Assembly (NCBI RefSeq): GCF_023923225.1
Contig: NZ_CP099489.1
Coordinates: forward strand, 3,968,001 to 4,032,000
Direction of reading: 5' to 3'
Length of the DNA: 64,000 nucleotides
Source: Ornithinimicrobium faecis
GTDB taxonomy: Bacteria; Actinomycetota; Actinomycetes; Actinomycetales; Dermatophilaceae
How positions within the stretch are numbered: position 1 is the stretch's first letter; each line of letters starts with the position of its first letter. A program made the position numbers and the translations under genes. Below the pieces are notes generated by a model. That model saw nothing but the letters and a program-made list of their open reading frames with translations. It was not told the origin of the DNA and made no database searches. Below are positions 1 to 7,852 of this stretch, one piece after another.

Positions 1-318
1 GTTGAAGCCCAGCTCGGCATAGCGCACATCAAACTTCGAGGCGGCCTTGAAGAAGCAGATCACCTTGCCGTCGGCATTGGCATAGGCCGGCATGCCATAC
101 CAGGTCCTCGGCGCCAGGTGCGGGGCTGCCTCCTTGATCAGGGCGTGGACCCGCTCGGCCAGGGGCCGCTCGTCCTCTGACAGCGCCGCAATCGCGTCGA
201 GCACTGCCTGCTCGGCCTCGGCGCCCTTCTTGGCGGCCTTCAGCTCGCGCGTGCGCTCCTTGAGCGCTGCCTTCTCCTGGGCGGACAGCTTCGTGCTGTC
301 CTCATCCTTGGTGGCCAT
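1..318 (-). CDS. DUF1801 family protein, 3' end cut by window edge
   Basis: The leftward reading frame starts at an ATG (318) preceded by an AGAGGAC ribosome site and runs off the window after 106 codons without a stop. The visible protein opens with a charged, Lys/Glu-rich helix (about residues 1-40) and then shows the motif TWYGMPAYANADGKVICFF. This matches the DUF1801 (YdhG/YdeI-like) fold, a small domain of unknown biochemical role that some annotations link to iron chaperones. Nothing here tests that link. The next gene to the right is also leftward, 69 bp away, so the two could be co-transcribed. Confidence 0.75.
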   Translation of the reverse strand, partial: MATKDEDSTKLSAQEKAALKERTRELKAAKKGAEAEQAVLDAIAALSEDERPLAERVHALIKEAAPHLAPRTWYGMPAYANADGKVICFFKAASKFDVRYAELGFN

Positions 319-387
319 GACATGTCCTCTCGTGGGGTGTTGTCCACGCTAGAACGTCAGGGAGCCTGAGCGCTTCTCCATTCGTGA

Positions 388-2259
388 TCAGACGAGCGCC
401 GCCTCGAGCAGCTCCTCGTCGGCCCGCTCACTGGCCCGCACCAGCGCGGCATAGGCACCGCCAGCTGCCATCAACTGGTCGTGGGAGCCGCGCTCCTGGA
501 TCTCGCCGCGGTCGAGCACCACGATCTGGTCGGCGTGGCGGACGGTGGAGAGGCGGTGGGCAATCGTGATCACCGTGCGCCCCTCCCCCAGCTCGTCGAG
601 CGCGCGCTGCACGGCCAGCTCCGTGCGCGTGTCGAGGGCACTGGTGGCCTCGTCGAGGATCAGCACCCTCGGGTTGCGCAGCAGCGTGCGGGCCAGGGCC
701 AGTCGCTGCTGCTCGCCGCCTGAGAAGCGGTGTCCGCGGGCACCGACGACGGTGTCATAACCCTGCGGCAGGGCCATGATCACGTCGTGCACCTGGGCCG
801 CGCGGGCCGCCGTCTCGATCTGCTCGTCGGTGGCCTCGGGGCGGGCAAACCGCAGGTTCTCGCGCACGGAGTCGTGCAGCAGATAGGTCTCCTGAGACAC
901 CACGCCCACGACGTCGGCCCGCTGCTGGGAGGTCAGCTCGCGCAGGTCGATCCCGTCCAGCCGGACGACGCCCTCGGTCGGGTCATAGAGGCGACTGATC
1001 AGCGCGGCCAGGGTGCTCTTGCCGGAGCCGGTGGCACCGACAATCGCCAGGTGCGTGCCGGCCGGGACGGTCAGGTCGACGTCCCGCAGGGCGTCGCGAC
1101 CCCCGTCCGTATGCCGAAAGGTCACCTTGTCGAGGGAGACCTCACCCTCGGCATACGTCGGGTCAAAGTCGGCCGGCTCCGCCGGCTCAGGCACCTCCGC
1201 CGTGAGGTCAAGGTATTCGAAGATGCGGCTGAACAGGGCCATCGACGCGGTCACCTGGACACCGATGTTCAGCAGGCCCATCACGGGGCGGAAGATGCCG
1301 GCCTGCAGCGCGATGAAGGCGACCAGGGTGCCGATCGTGATGCCCTCGGAGGTGACGGGCAGTCCGGCGATCAGATAGATCAGCGCGGGGATGACGGCAA
1401 AGATGATGCTCATCGTGGCGGTGCGCCAGCGACCGGCGATCTGGACGGCCACCTCGAGCGCCAGCAGACCGTCGGAGGTGCGAAAGAAGCGGTCGGCCAG
1501 CGCGGGGCCGGCGCCGAGGGTCTTGCTCAGGCGAGCGCCACTGACCGACAGGGACTCCTCGACCTGGCCGTGCAGGCCGGCGAGCGCCTTCTGTCGCTTG
1601 TCGGTGGCGTCGCGGCGCAGGCGGGCGACCGAGCGGCTGATCAGCACAGCCGGCGGGATCACGATGAGGGACAGCAGAGCCAGCTGCCAGCTCAGCGCGA
1701 CCATGGCGATCAGCGTGCCGACCACCGTGGCGATGTTGCCGGCCAGGCTGGTCGCGGTCGAGGTGACCACGCCCTGCAGGCCGGAGATGTCGTGGGTCAG
1801 GCGGGACTGCACCTCTCCCCCGCGGGTGCGGGTGAAGAAGGACAGGCTCTGGCGCTGCAGGTTGGTGAAGACGTCGGTGCGCAGGCGGTGCATGATCTCC
1901 TGGCCGACGGTGGTCGACATCCAGGTCTGCACGACGCCGAGCACGGCGTTGACCGCGGCGACGCCGACCATCGCGCTGACCAGGATCAGCAGGAGCTGCA
2001 CGTCCTGGTGCGGGATCGCGTCATCCACGAGGGCCTTGGCGAGGAACGGGGTGGCCAGTCCGAGCACGGAGCTGGTCACGATGATCGCCAGCACGGTCAA
2101 CAGCGTGACGCGGTGCGGGCGGAAGAGGGCGAGGACCCGGGCCGCGCTCACGGGGTGAGCTGCCAGCTGGGTCTTGTCCTTGGGGTCGAGGCGGGCGCCT
2201 CCACGTCGAGCGTCGTGGCGTCCCCCGGTGCGGGGTGCGGAGTCAAAAGTGGCTTCCAT
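388..2259 (-). CDS. ABC exporter, fused membrane and ATPase domains
   Basis: This 623-residue protein is a half-size ABC exporter. Six hydrophobic segments lie in about residues 65-345. The ATP-binding domain follows, with Walker A GATGSGKST, signature FSGGEQQR and Walker B VLILDEATSALD, then the H-loop in TIAHRLSTV. The likely role is ATP-driven export of a drug or lipid as a homodimer in the inner membrane; the substrate cannot be read from sequence. I chose the ATG at 2259 because AGGAGG sits just upstream; a longer frame to 2349 would overlap the promoter. The divergent MarR gene suggests local repression of this exporter, a common pairing for multidrug transporters. Confidence 0.9.
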   Translation of the reverse strand: MEATFDSAPRTGGRHDARRGGARLDPKDKTQLAAHPVSAARVLALFRPHRVTLLTVLAIIVTSSVLGLATPFLAKALVDDAIPHQDVQLLLILVSAMVGVAAVNAVLGVVQTWMSTTVGQEIMHRLRTDVFTNLQRQSLSFFTRTRGGEVQSRLTHDISGLQGVVTSTATSLAGNIATVVGTLIAMVALSWQLALLSLIVIPPAVLISRSVARLRRDATDKRQKALAGLHGQVEESLSVSGARLSKTLGAGPALADRFFRTSDGLLALEVAVQIAGRWRTATMSIIFAVIPALIYLIAGLPVTSEGITIGTLVAFIALQAGIFRPVMGLLNIGVQVTASMALFSRIFEYLDLTAEVPEPAEPADFDPTYAEGEVSLDKVTFRHTDGGRDALRDVDLTVPAGTHLAIVGATGSGKSTLAALISRLYDPTEGVVRLDGIDLRELTSQQRADVVGVVSQETYLLHDSVRENLRFARPEATDEQIETAARAAQVHDVIMALPQGYDTVVGARGHRFSGGEQQRLALARTLLRNPRVLILDEATSALDTRTELAVQRALDELGEGRTVITIAHRLSTVRHADQIVVLDRGEIQERGSHDQLMAAGGAYAALVRASERADEELLEAALV

Positions 2260-2323
2260 GAGCACCCCTCCTTTCGTGTGGTGGCCGGTCATCGGTGCCG
2301 GCCGGGAGTCTGTTTCGATAGTG

Positions 2324-2365
2324 AGGTTACCACATTTTGTTATTGCCACACAAATCTGTTAGGGT
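2324..2365. promoter_or_regulatory. Divergent overlapping promoters with MarR-type inverted repeat
   Basis: Two candidate sigma-70-type promoters overlap back to back. Rightward toward marR: -35 TTGTTA (2337-2342), 17 bp, -10 TAGGGT (2360-2365). Leftward toward the exporter: -35 TTGTGT (complement of 2348-2353), 18 bp, -10 TAACCT (complement of 2324-2329). An inverted repeat TTTGT (2336-2340) and ACAAA (2350-2354) lies across both. One MarR dimer bound there could silence both genes. The patch is AT-rich against its surroundings. Sites are read by eye. Confidence 0.45.
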
Positions 2366-2432
2366 CTGCACTGCGACGGTCCGCACGCAAGCAACAGAGC
2401 GTTCGATCTGGACCCGCAGAAGGGATGCACGC

Positions 2433-2984
2433 ATGCATCGCCACAACAACACCCCCGACGACAAGACCCCCGACGACAAAGCCCCCCACGACAAAACCCC
2501 CGACGACTTCGACCCCACTGAGGCCTCCGAGATCGAGCTGATCCAGCACCTGGCGCGTCACCTGCGCCGCGGATCGGCCATCGAGACCGCCCCCTGGGGC
2601 CTGTCACCACACCAGGCCCGCGCGCTGGGCGCCATCGCTCGCAGCGAGGGCCGCCGCGGTCGGCGTCGCGCCCCTGGCTATGAGGACGGCGTCTCCCGTG
2701 GCCTGCGCATGGGAGGCCTGGCCGGTTGGCTCCAGGTCACACCGCGTTCCGCGACTGAGGTCGTCGACGCCCTGGAGACGCAGGGCCTGGTGGCCCGCAC
2801 CGCCGATCCCGACGACCGCCGGGCCGTGTTCGTCGGCCTGACCGACCAGGGGCGCGAGATCGCTCGCGAGATCCGGACCGCGCGCAAGGCGCAGACCGAG
2901 ACACTCCTGGAGGAGCTCAGCGAGACGGACCGTGCCCAACTGCGCACCTCGCTGCTGACGCTGCTTGAGGCCGCCGCTCGCTGA
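2433..2984 (+). CDS. MarR-family transcriptional regulator
   Basis: The protein has 183 residues. The N-terminal 25 are a low-complexity tract made of repeated TPDDK units, which come from a direct repeat in the DNA. The rest is a winged helix-turn-helix: SPHQARALGAIAR, the recognition region around VTPRSATEVVDALETQGLVAR, and the wing DPDDRRAVFVGLT, which is the classic MarR D-x-R signature. It probably represses itself and the divergent ABC exporter and is released by a small ligand. The ATG at 2433 was chosen because AGAAGGG lies 8 bp upstream; longer frames run into the promoter. A glycine/arginine-rich loop (EGRRGRRRAPG) is inserted before the recognition helix. Confidence 0.88.
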   Translation: MHRHNNTPDDKTPDDKAPHDKTPDDFDPTEASEIELIQHLARHLRRGSAIETAPWGLSPHQARALGAIARSEGRRGRRRAPGYEDGVSRGLRMGGLAGWLQVTPRSATEVVDALETQGLVARTADPDDRRAVFVGLTDQGREIAREIRTARKAQTETLLEELSETDRAQLRTSLLTLLEAAAR

Positions 2985-3028
2985 CCGTTTGATCCACGTG
3001 TGATCTCGGTGATCCGCGGGTGATCACC

Positions 3029-3132
3029 GTCGTGCAGGACCGGTCACCCCTGCCCGGTCCTGCACGACGCCCCCACTCGACGTTCCGACTCCGTCGTGCG
3101 CAACCGGTCACCCCTGCCCGGTCCTGCACGAC
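3029..3132. repeat. Two copies of a 40-bp hairpin repeat between convergent genes
   Basis: Copy 1 (3029-3068) has perfect 14-bp arms, starting GTCGTGCAGG and ending CCTGCACGAC. Copy 2 (3093-3132) has the same right arm and a slightly diverged left arm. Both share the centre CCGGTCACCCCTGCCCG. A third copy lies at 40108-40147. The position between convergent marR and amt fits a bidirectional terminator, but the conserved loop suggests a REP-like dispersed element. Confidence 0.75.
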
Positions 3133-3144
3133 GCACCCTCCCAC

Positions 3145-4440
3145 TCACACGCTGGCGCCCTCCCGAGCCTCGGCGTCCGCGGTCGGCCCACGCTCTCCAT
3201 CGGCTGCCAGACCACCGAGGGCACCAAACTCATAGGCCAACTCGGCGTGCTCGGACAGGTCGACCCCACGCTCCTCGTCCTCCTCGGACACGCGGAAGCC
3301 GATGGTCCGAGCGATCGCCAGGGCGATCAGCAGGGTCAGGACCGCGGTGAAGGCCATCGTGAAGACAGCAGCGACCACCTGCGCCACGAGCTGGTCGAAG
3401 CCCCCGCCATAGAACAGGCCGCCGCCCTGCCCGTCGACCGGCAGAGCGAGGAAGCCGATGCCCACGGTGCCGATCAGGCCCGCGACCAGGTGCACGCCGA
3501 CGACATCGAGCGCGTCGTCATAGCCGAAGCGATACTTCAGTCCCACCGCCAGCGCGGCACCGGCACCGGCAACGACGCCCAGCGCCAACGACCCCAACGG
3601 ACTCAGGGCAGCGCAGGCGGGGGTGATCGCGACCAGGCCGGCGACGACGCCCGACGCGGCACCGATGGAGGTCGGACGGCCGTCGCGGATCCGTTCCACC
3701 AACATCCAGCCGAGCATCGCAGCGGCAGGGGCCGCCAGGGTGTTGACCCAGATCAGGCCGGCCTCCTCGACCGATCCCGCGGCGCCGCCGTTGAAGCCGA
3801 ACCAGCCGAACCACAGCAGCGCAGCACCGATCATCACCAGCGGCACGTTGTGGGGTCGGTGGAATCCCTTGCTCCAGCCGGCCCGGCGGCCCAGGACATA
3901 GACCAGCACGAGGGCCGCGACACCGGCGTTGATGTGGACCACGGTGCCGCCAGCAAAGTCGATCGCCTCACCGAAGGTGCGACCAATGGCACCATCGGCG
4001 GAGAGCAGGCCGCCACCCCAGACCATGTAGGCCAGAGGGCAGTAGACCAGGGTCACCCACACGGGGACGAAGACGGTCCAGGCGCTGAACCGGGTGCGGT
4101 CGGCGACGGCCCCGGAGATCAGGGCGACCGTGATGATCGCGAAGGTGGCTCCGAAACCGATCCCGATCAGGTCACCGGTCCCGACGTGCCCGCTCAGCCC
4201 GAAGTCGGCAGCAGGGTTGCCAACGATCCCGCCCAGGAAGCCGGGAGCCGAGGACATGCCATAGCCCCACAGCACCCACACCACCCCGACCAGCCCGATC
4301 GAGACGAAGCTCATCATCACCATGTTCAGAGCCGCCTTGGCCCGCGCCATGCCCCCATAGAAGAACGCCAACCCGGGTGTCATCAGCAGCACCAGCGCCG
4401 CGGACGCCATCACCCAGACGTCTGTCGCAGTCAGTTCCAT
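3145..4440 (-). CDS. amt: Ammonium transporter, Amt family
   Basis: The 431-residue protein carries about eleven membrane segments and conducts ammonium/ammonia through the inner membrane. Family marks are the N-terminal region with FFYGGMARAKAALNMVMMSF and the two pore histidines in TVVHINAGVAALVLVY and DVVGVHLVAGLIGT. The C-terminal tail (about residues 385-431) is acidic and longer than the minimal family member. The ATG at 4440 has GGAGG upstream; the open frame to 4605 is not hydrophobic and is rejected. Amt genes usually sit beside a PII gene (glnK or glnB). None is visible on either side here, so any PII control would act from elsewhere. Confidence 0.93.
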   Translation of the reverse strand: MELTATDVWVMASAALVLLMTPGLAFFYGGMARAKAALNMVMMSFVSIGLVGVVWVLWGYGMSSAPGFLGGIVGNPAADFGLSGHVGTGDLIGIGFGATFAIITVALISGAVADRTRFSAWTVFVPVWVTLVYCPLAYMVWGGGLLSADGAIGRTFGEAIDFAGGTVVHINAGVAALVLVYVLGRRAGWSKGFHRPHNVPLVMIGAALLWFGWFGFNGGAAGSVEEAGLIWVNTLAAPAAAMLGWMLVERIRDGRPTSIGAASGVVAGLVAITPACAALSPLGSLALGVVAGAGAALAVGLKYRFGYDDALDVVGVHLVAGLIGTVGIGFLALPVDGQGGGLFYGGGFDQLVAQVVAAVFTMAFTAVLTLLIALAIARTIGFRVSEEDEERGVDLSEHAELAYEFGALGGLAADGERGPTADAEAREGASV

Positions 4441-4567
4441 GTCGTGCCTCCAGCTCGGGGCGCGACCCGGAGTCACGCCATTGGAGGCAGTCAAGACCGG
4501 CCATGTTTCACGGGGGCAGCGGCAATGTTTCGGCCGTATGTCGATCGTTACCGTCTCGTGAACAGGT

Positions 4568-4625
4568 CGCCACACCACGCGCTCAGTGGGTTCAGATCTC
4601 GCCACACCACGCGCTCAGTGGGGGT
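4568..4625 (-). repeat. Two units of the 32-bp GAGCGCGTG-type tandem repeat
   Basis: Units start at 4568 and 4600, exactly 32 bp apart, and share CGCCACACCACGCGCTCAGT. Read on the minus strand each gives ACTGAGCGCGTGG followed by a TGAACC-like tail. That is the same core and period as the large array at 30334-30600. It lies between menC and amt. No coding function is likely. Confidence 0.8.
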
Positions 4626-4636
4626 GGCGGGTCGGG

Positions 4637-5632
4637 TCAGAGGAGGGCGTGACAGCGGGCCAGCCGGTCCAGCCACCAGTCGCGTCGCTCACCGGTCAAC
4701 TCGTGGCCAGCGAGGCCCGGCTGCTCGGTGGCAGCGACCACGGCGCGGGCGTCGGCCACCGAGATCACCCCGTCTCTGGGCACCAGGGGCGACTCCGCGA
4801 CGTCAGCGGACAGCAGCCCAACCGTGCCCAATCCACAGGCATAGTCCAACTCCGGCAGGGCTGCAGCGAGGGCGACCCCGGCTGCGATCCCCACCGAGGA
4901 GTCGATCGCGCTGGAGACCACGGCGGGCAGGCCGCACTCGGCCACGATCGCGAGCGCCGAGCTCACGCCCCCCAGCGGCGCCACCTTGACGACCACCAGG
5001 TCGGCCGCACCCTCGCGCGCCACCTTGATCGGGTCATCGGCCTTGCGCACCGACTCATCAGCCGCGATCGGCACGTCGACGCCATCGCGGGCCAGCAACA
5101 GACGCAACTGCGCGAGCTCACTCACCTCCGCGCAGGGCTGCTCGGCATACTGGAGGCCGTATGCCGACAGTCGGCCCAGCGCCTCCCTCGCCTGGTCGAC
5201 GGTCCAGGCGGCGTTGGCATCCACCCGAATGTGCGCCGACGGGCCCAGCAGGGCGCGCACCTCGGCGACCCGGGCGACGTCGTCGTCCACGCTCTGTCCA
5301 CGCTCAGCGACCTTGACCTTTGCGGTCCGACAGCCGTCAAAACCGGCCAGGACGTCGGCCACCCGCTCCGGGGAGACCGCCGGGACGGTCGCGTTGACCT
5401 CCACGTGCTCGCGGACCGGTTCCGGCCAGCCCTCCCAGGCCGACCCCAGTCCGGCGGCGAGCCACTTGGCGGCCTCGGCCTCGGCATACTCCGGGAAGGG
5501 GCCGAACTCACCCCACCCAGCCGGGCCACGGAACAGGACGGTCTCGCGCACGTCGATGCCACGGAACCGCACGCGCATCGGCAGGGCAACGGGTGTCGCG
5601 GCGGCGAGCAGCTCAGGCAGGTCGGGGGTCAC
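4637..5632 (-). CDS. menC: o-Succinylbenzoate synthase
   Basis: This enolase-superfamily enzyme dehydrates SHCHC to o-succinylbenzoate in menaquinone synthesis. Seen in the sequence: the second Lys of the barrel in TAKVKVAER, metal ligands in VDANAAWTVDQA and YAEQPC, and the late VVVKVAPLGGV strand. From the GTG at 5632 the protein has 331 residues, close to the mycobacterial enzyme. That start lacks a clear ribosome site. The frame stays open to 5752, but that would run through the start of the divergent VOC gene. menB, menE and menA lie within 5.3 kb to the right on the opposite strand; menD and menF are not in the window. Confidence 0.9.
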   Translation of the reverse strand: MTPDLPELLAAATPVALPMRVRFRGIDVRETVLFRGPAGWGEFGPFPEYAEAEAAKWLAAGLGSAWEGWPEPVREHVEVNATVPAVSPERVADVLAGFDGCRTAKVKVAERGQSVDDDVARVAEVRALLGPSAHIRVDANAAWTVDQAREALGRLSAYGLQYAEQPCAEVSELAQLRLLLARDGVDVPIAADESVRKADDPIKVAREGAADLVVVKVAPLGGVSSALAIVAECGLPAVVSSAIDSSVGIAAGVALAAALPELDYACGLGTVGLLSADVAESPLVPRDGVISVADARAVVAATEQPGLAGHELTGERRDWWLDRLARCHALL

Positions 5633-5714
5633 CGCCTCAGCGTAGGGCGCCCAAACCCGGGCCAGTGTCAGTGGTCCGCGCCACAGTGGAGGAACCCAAC
5701 CAAGAGGTGAGGAC

Positions 5715-6128
5715 ATGGCACTGAAGTGGTACACCACAGTGATTGATTGCACGGACCACCACGCCCAGGGGCGGTGGTGGGCCCAGGTGCTGGACTGGAC
5801 CGTGGCCTATGACACCGACCACGAGGTGGTCCTCGTCCCGAAGCACGCGATCGAGGAGGGCGGACCCATCGCTGACCTCGACACCTGGATGCGGCGCGGG
5901 CAGGGTCTCGTCTTCGTCCCCGTGCCGGAGGGCAAGTCGGTCAAGAACCGCCTGCACCTCGACCTGGCACCGCACTCCAGCCAGGACCGCGACGCCGAGA
6001 TCCAGCGACTCCTGGACCTCGGGGCGACACAGATCGAGGTCGGACAGAATCCCGACGAGGTCACCTGGACCGTGCTCGCCGACCCCGAGGGCAACGAGTT
6101 CTGCGTGCTCTCCAGCCGGGACCAGTGA
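5715..6128 (+). CDS. VOC (glyoxalase-like) family protein
   Basis: A 137-residue single-domain protein of the vicinal oxygen chelate superfamily, with the paired beta-alpha-beta halves typical of the glyoxalase-like subgroup. Marks include the opening KWYTTVIDCTDHHAQGRWWAQ, the middle segment NRLHLDLAP and the closing TVLADPEGNEFCVL, which supplies the usual C-terminal Glu region. The reaction is not predictable. The ATG has AGAGGTGAGG 5 bp upstream. It is divergent from menC and 34 bp ahead of menB, so it may be co-transcribed with menB, but no link to quinone chemistry is evident. Confidence 0.85.
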   Translation: MALKWYTTVIDCTDHHAQGRWWAQVLDWTVAYDTDHEVVLVPKHAIEEGGPIADLDTWMRRGQGLVFVPVPEGKSVKNRLHLDLAPHSSQDRDAEIQRLLDLGATQIEVGQNPDEVTWTVLADPEGNEFCVLSSRDQ

Positions 6129-6162
6129 CGGGCAGATCGAGCACTGGCCTAATCTGGCGGGC

Positions 6163-7092
6163 GTGACCGAGCAGAGCAGCCAGGCAGCGAACGCGTTCGA
6201 CCCGACCCAGTGGGAGGTCGTCGAGGGCTTCGAGTTCACCGACATCACCTATCACCGGGCCCGTGACGTTGGGGCGGTGCGCATCGCCTTCGACCGCCCG
6301 GAGGTGCGCAACGCCTTCCGGCCGCACACCGTCGATGAGCTCTATCGCGCGCTGGACCACGCACGGATGACCCCGGACGTCGGTGTCGTGCTGCTCACCG
6401 GCAACGGGCCGAGCCCCAAGGACGGCGGGCACGCCTTCTGCTCTGGTGGGGACCAGCGGATCCGCGGTCGCTCGGGTTATCAGTATGCCGAGGGAGAGAC
6501 CGCGGACACCGTCGACCAGGCGCGGGTCAAGGCAGCCGGTGGTCGCCTGCACATCCTGGAGGTGCAGCGGTTGATCCGCACGATGCCCAAGGTCGTCGTC
6601 GCCGTCGTCAACGGGTGGGCCGCGGGTGGTGGCCACTCCCTGCACGTGGTCTGTGACCTGACGATCGCCTCCCGCGAGCACGCGCGCTTCAAGCAGACCG
6701 ACGCCGACGTGGGCAGCTTTGACGCGGGCTATGGCTCCGCCTACCTCGCCCGGATGGTGGGCCAGAAGAATGCCCGGGAGATCTTCTTCCTCGGCCGCAC
6801 CTATGACGCCGAGCAGATGCGCGAGATGGGGGCCGTCAACCTCGTCGTGGACCACGCCGAGCTGGAGCGCGAGGCCCTCACGGTGGCGCGGGAGGTCATG
6901 GGCAAGTCGCCCACGGCCCAGCGCATGCTGAAGTTTGCCTTCAACCAGATCGACGACGGGCTGATGGGCCAGCAGGTGTTCGCCGGCGAGGCCACGCGGC
7001 TGGCCTACATGACCGACGAGGCCGTCGAGGGTCGCGATGCCTTCCTCGAGCGGCGCGACCCCCAGTGGGGTCCGTTTCCCTGGTATTTCTGA
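6163..7092 (+). CDS. menB: 1,4-Dihydroxy-2-naphthoyl-CoA synthase
   Basis: This crotonase-fold enzyme closes the second naphthoquinone ring from o-succinylbenzoyl-CoA. The 309-residue length is close to mycobacterial MenB. Signature segments are AFCSGGDQRIRGRSGYQYA (oxyanion-hole loop), VVAVVNGWAAGGGHSL, and DADVGSFDAGYGSAYLARM, which separates MenB from general enoyl-CoA hydratases. The start is a GTG at 6163; the frame is open further upstream but would overlap the VOC gene. Acts in the cytoplasm after MenE and before the thioesterase step. Confidence 0.95.
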   Translation: MTEQSSQAANAFDPTQWEVVEGFEFTDITYHRARDVGAVRIAFDRPEVRNAFRPHTVDELYRALDHARMTPDVGVVLLTGNGPSPKDGGHAFCSGGDQRIRGRSGYQYAEGETADTVDQARVKAAGGRLHILEVQRLIRTMPKVVVAVVNGWAAGGGHSLHVVCDLTIASREHARFKQTDADVGSFDAGYGSAYLARMVGQKNAREIFFLGRTYDAEQMREMGAVNLVVDHAELEREALTVAREVMGKSPTAQRMLKFAFNQIDDGLMGQQVFAGEATRLAYMTDEAVEGRDAFLERRDPQWGPFPWYF

Positions 7093-7145
7093 CTGGAGCT
7101 ATTCCTGCAGATCAGAGACCTAGCGGACGTGCGTAGAATGAACTC

Positions 7146-7409
7146 ATGTCGCTGAGCGCATCGGAACTCTACGAGGTCGGCTTGAGTCTGCCCCCTTCTG
7201 TGCGTAAGGACATCGCCCTCCGCCTGTTGGAATCGATTGAGGTTGCCGATCAGGACTCGGTCGATAAGGACTGGGCGACTGAGATCGGATCACGGGTCGA
7301 CGACATCCTCAGCGGCAAGGTGGAAACCATCCCGCATGACGAGGTTATGGCTCGCTTGGCAGAGCGCCGCGCTGCTCGCCACGCGGCCCGACAGCAGGCG
7401 TCACGCTGA
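7146..7409 (+). CDS. Addiction-module antitoxin (RelB/StbD-like component)
   Basis: An 87-residue protein with the shape of the TIGR02574-type addiction module component. It has an N-terminal helix with LSLPPSVRKDIALRLLESIE, then an acidic stretch containing DKDWATEIGSRVDDILSGK, and an Arg/Ala-rich tail. Such proteins bind and neutralise the ParE/RelE-type toxin encoded next door and usually repress their own promoter. The ATG at 7146 follows a less GC-rich leader. The base composition of this pair is lower in GC than menB and menE around it, consistent with acquisition. The stop codon overlaps the apparent start of the toxin frame. Confidence 0.8.
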   Translation: MSLSASELYEVGLSLPPSVRKDIALRLLESIEVADQDSVDKDWATEIGSRVDDILSGKVETIPHDEVMARLAERRAARHAARQQASR

Positions 7410-7711
7410 GTATCGAGTGGCATCCGCAAGCTGAGGGCGAGTTCGATGCCGACATCGACTGGTACGAAGCTCGCGAGGTCGGCGTGGGTGACCGGTTCGA
7501 AGTCGAGGTCCTCGCCGCTGTGGATGAGTCCGCCGGCTCGCCTGCTGCTTGGGCGATCTGGCCCGGGTGGGATCGTGATCCGGTCGTGAGGTCCAAGGGT
7601 GTCCACAACTTCCCCTACCGGGTCGTCTACTTCGTCGAGGAAGGACTCGTGACAATCGTGGCGGTGGCACACACAAAGCGTCGGCCGGGCTATTGGCAGA
7701 ACCGTGTGTGA
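7406..7711 (+). CDS. ParE/RelE-type toxin, apparent CTG start
   Basis: This frame encodes a plasmid-stabilisation toxin of 101 residues. Its N-terminus IEWHPQAEGEFDADIDWYE matches the family opening, followed by FPYRVVYFVEE and the closing IVAVAHTKRRPGYW. The frame has no ATG, GTG or TTG ahead of that conserved opening. The only plausible initiator is CTG at 7406, overlapping the antitoxin stop as CTGA where related operons show ATGA. The first standard start (GTG at 7484) would delete the first helix. Either the toxin uses a rare CTG codon with translational coupling, or a point change has silenced it. Confidence 0.75.
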   Translation: MSIEWHPQAEGEFDADIDWYEAREVGVGDRFEVEVLAAVDESAGSPAAWAIWPGWDRDPVVRSKGVHNFPYRVVYFVEEGLVTIVAVAHTKRRPGYWQNRV

Positions 7712-7852
7712 CCAACCCCACGGAACGTTTCCGCTGGTGACAGTGTCCTACACACGGCTGCGATTACTGAAGCCTCACAGATCGTGGGAGAATCGTGCCT
7801 GAGCAACATTTCATCTGAGCAACAACTTCACTCGTTGGGGAGGAACCCGATT

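Noticed and set aside
730..2541. 603-codon rightward open frame opposite the ABC exporter
   Set aside because: It is a GC-rich antisense frame over a clear exporter gene and its translation is low-complexity Gly/Asp/Gln with no domain.
7484..7711. Toxin beginning at GTG 7484
   Set aside because: It would omit the conserved IEWHPQAEGEFD opening of the family, which is present in frame just upstream.
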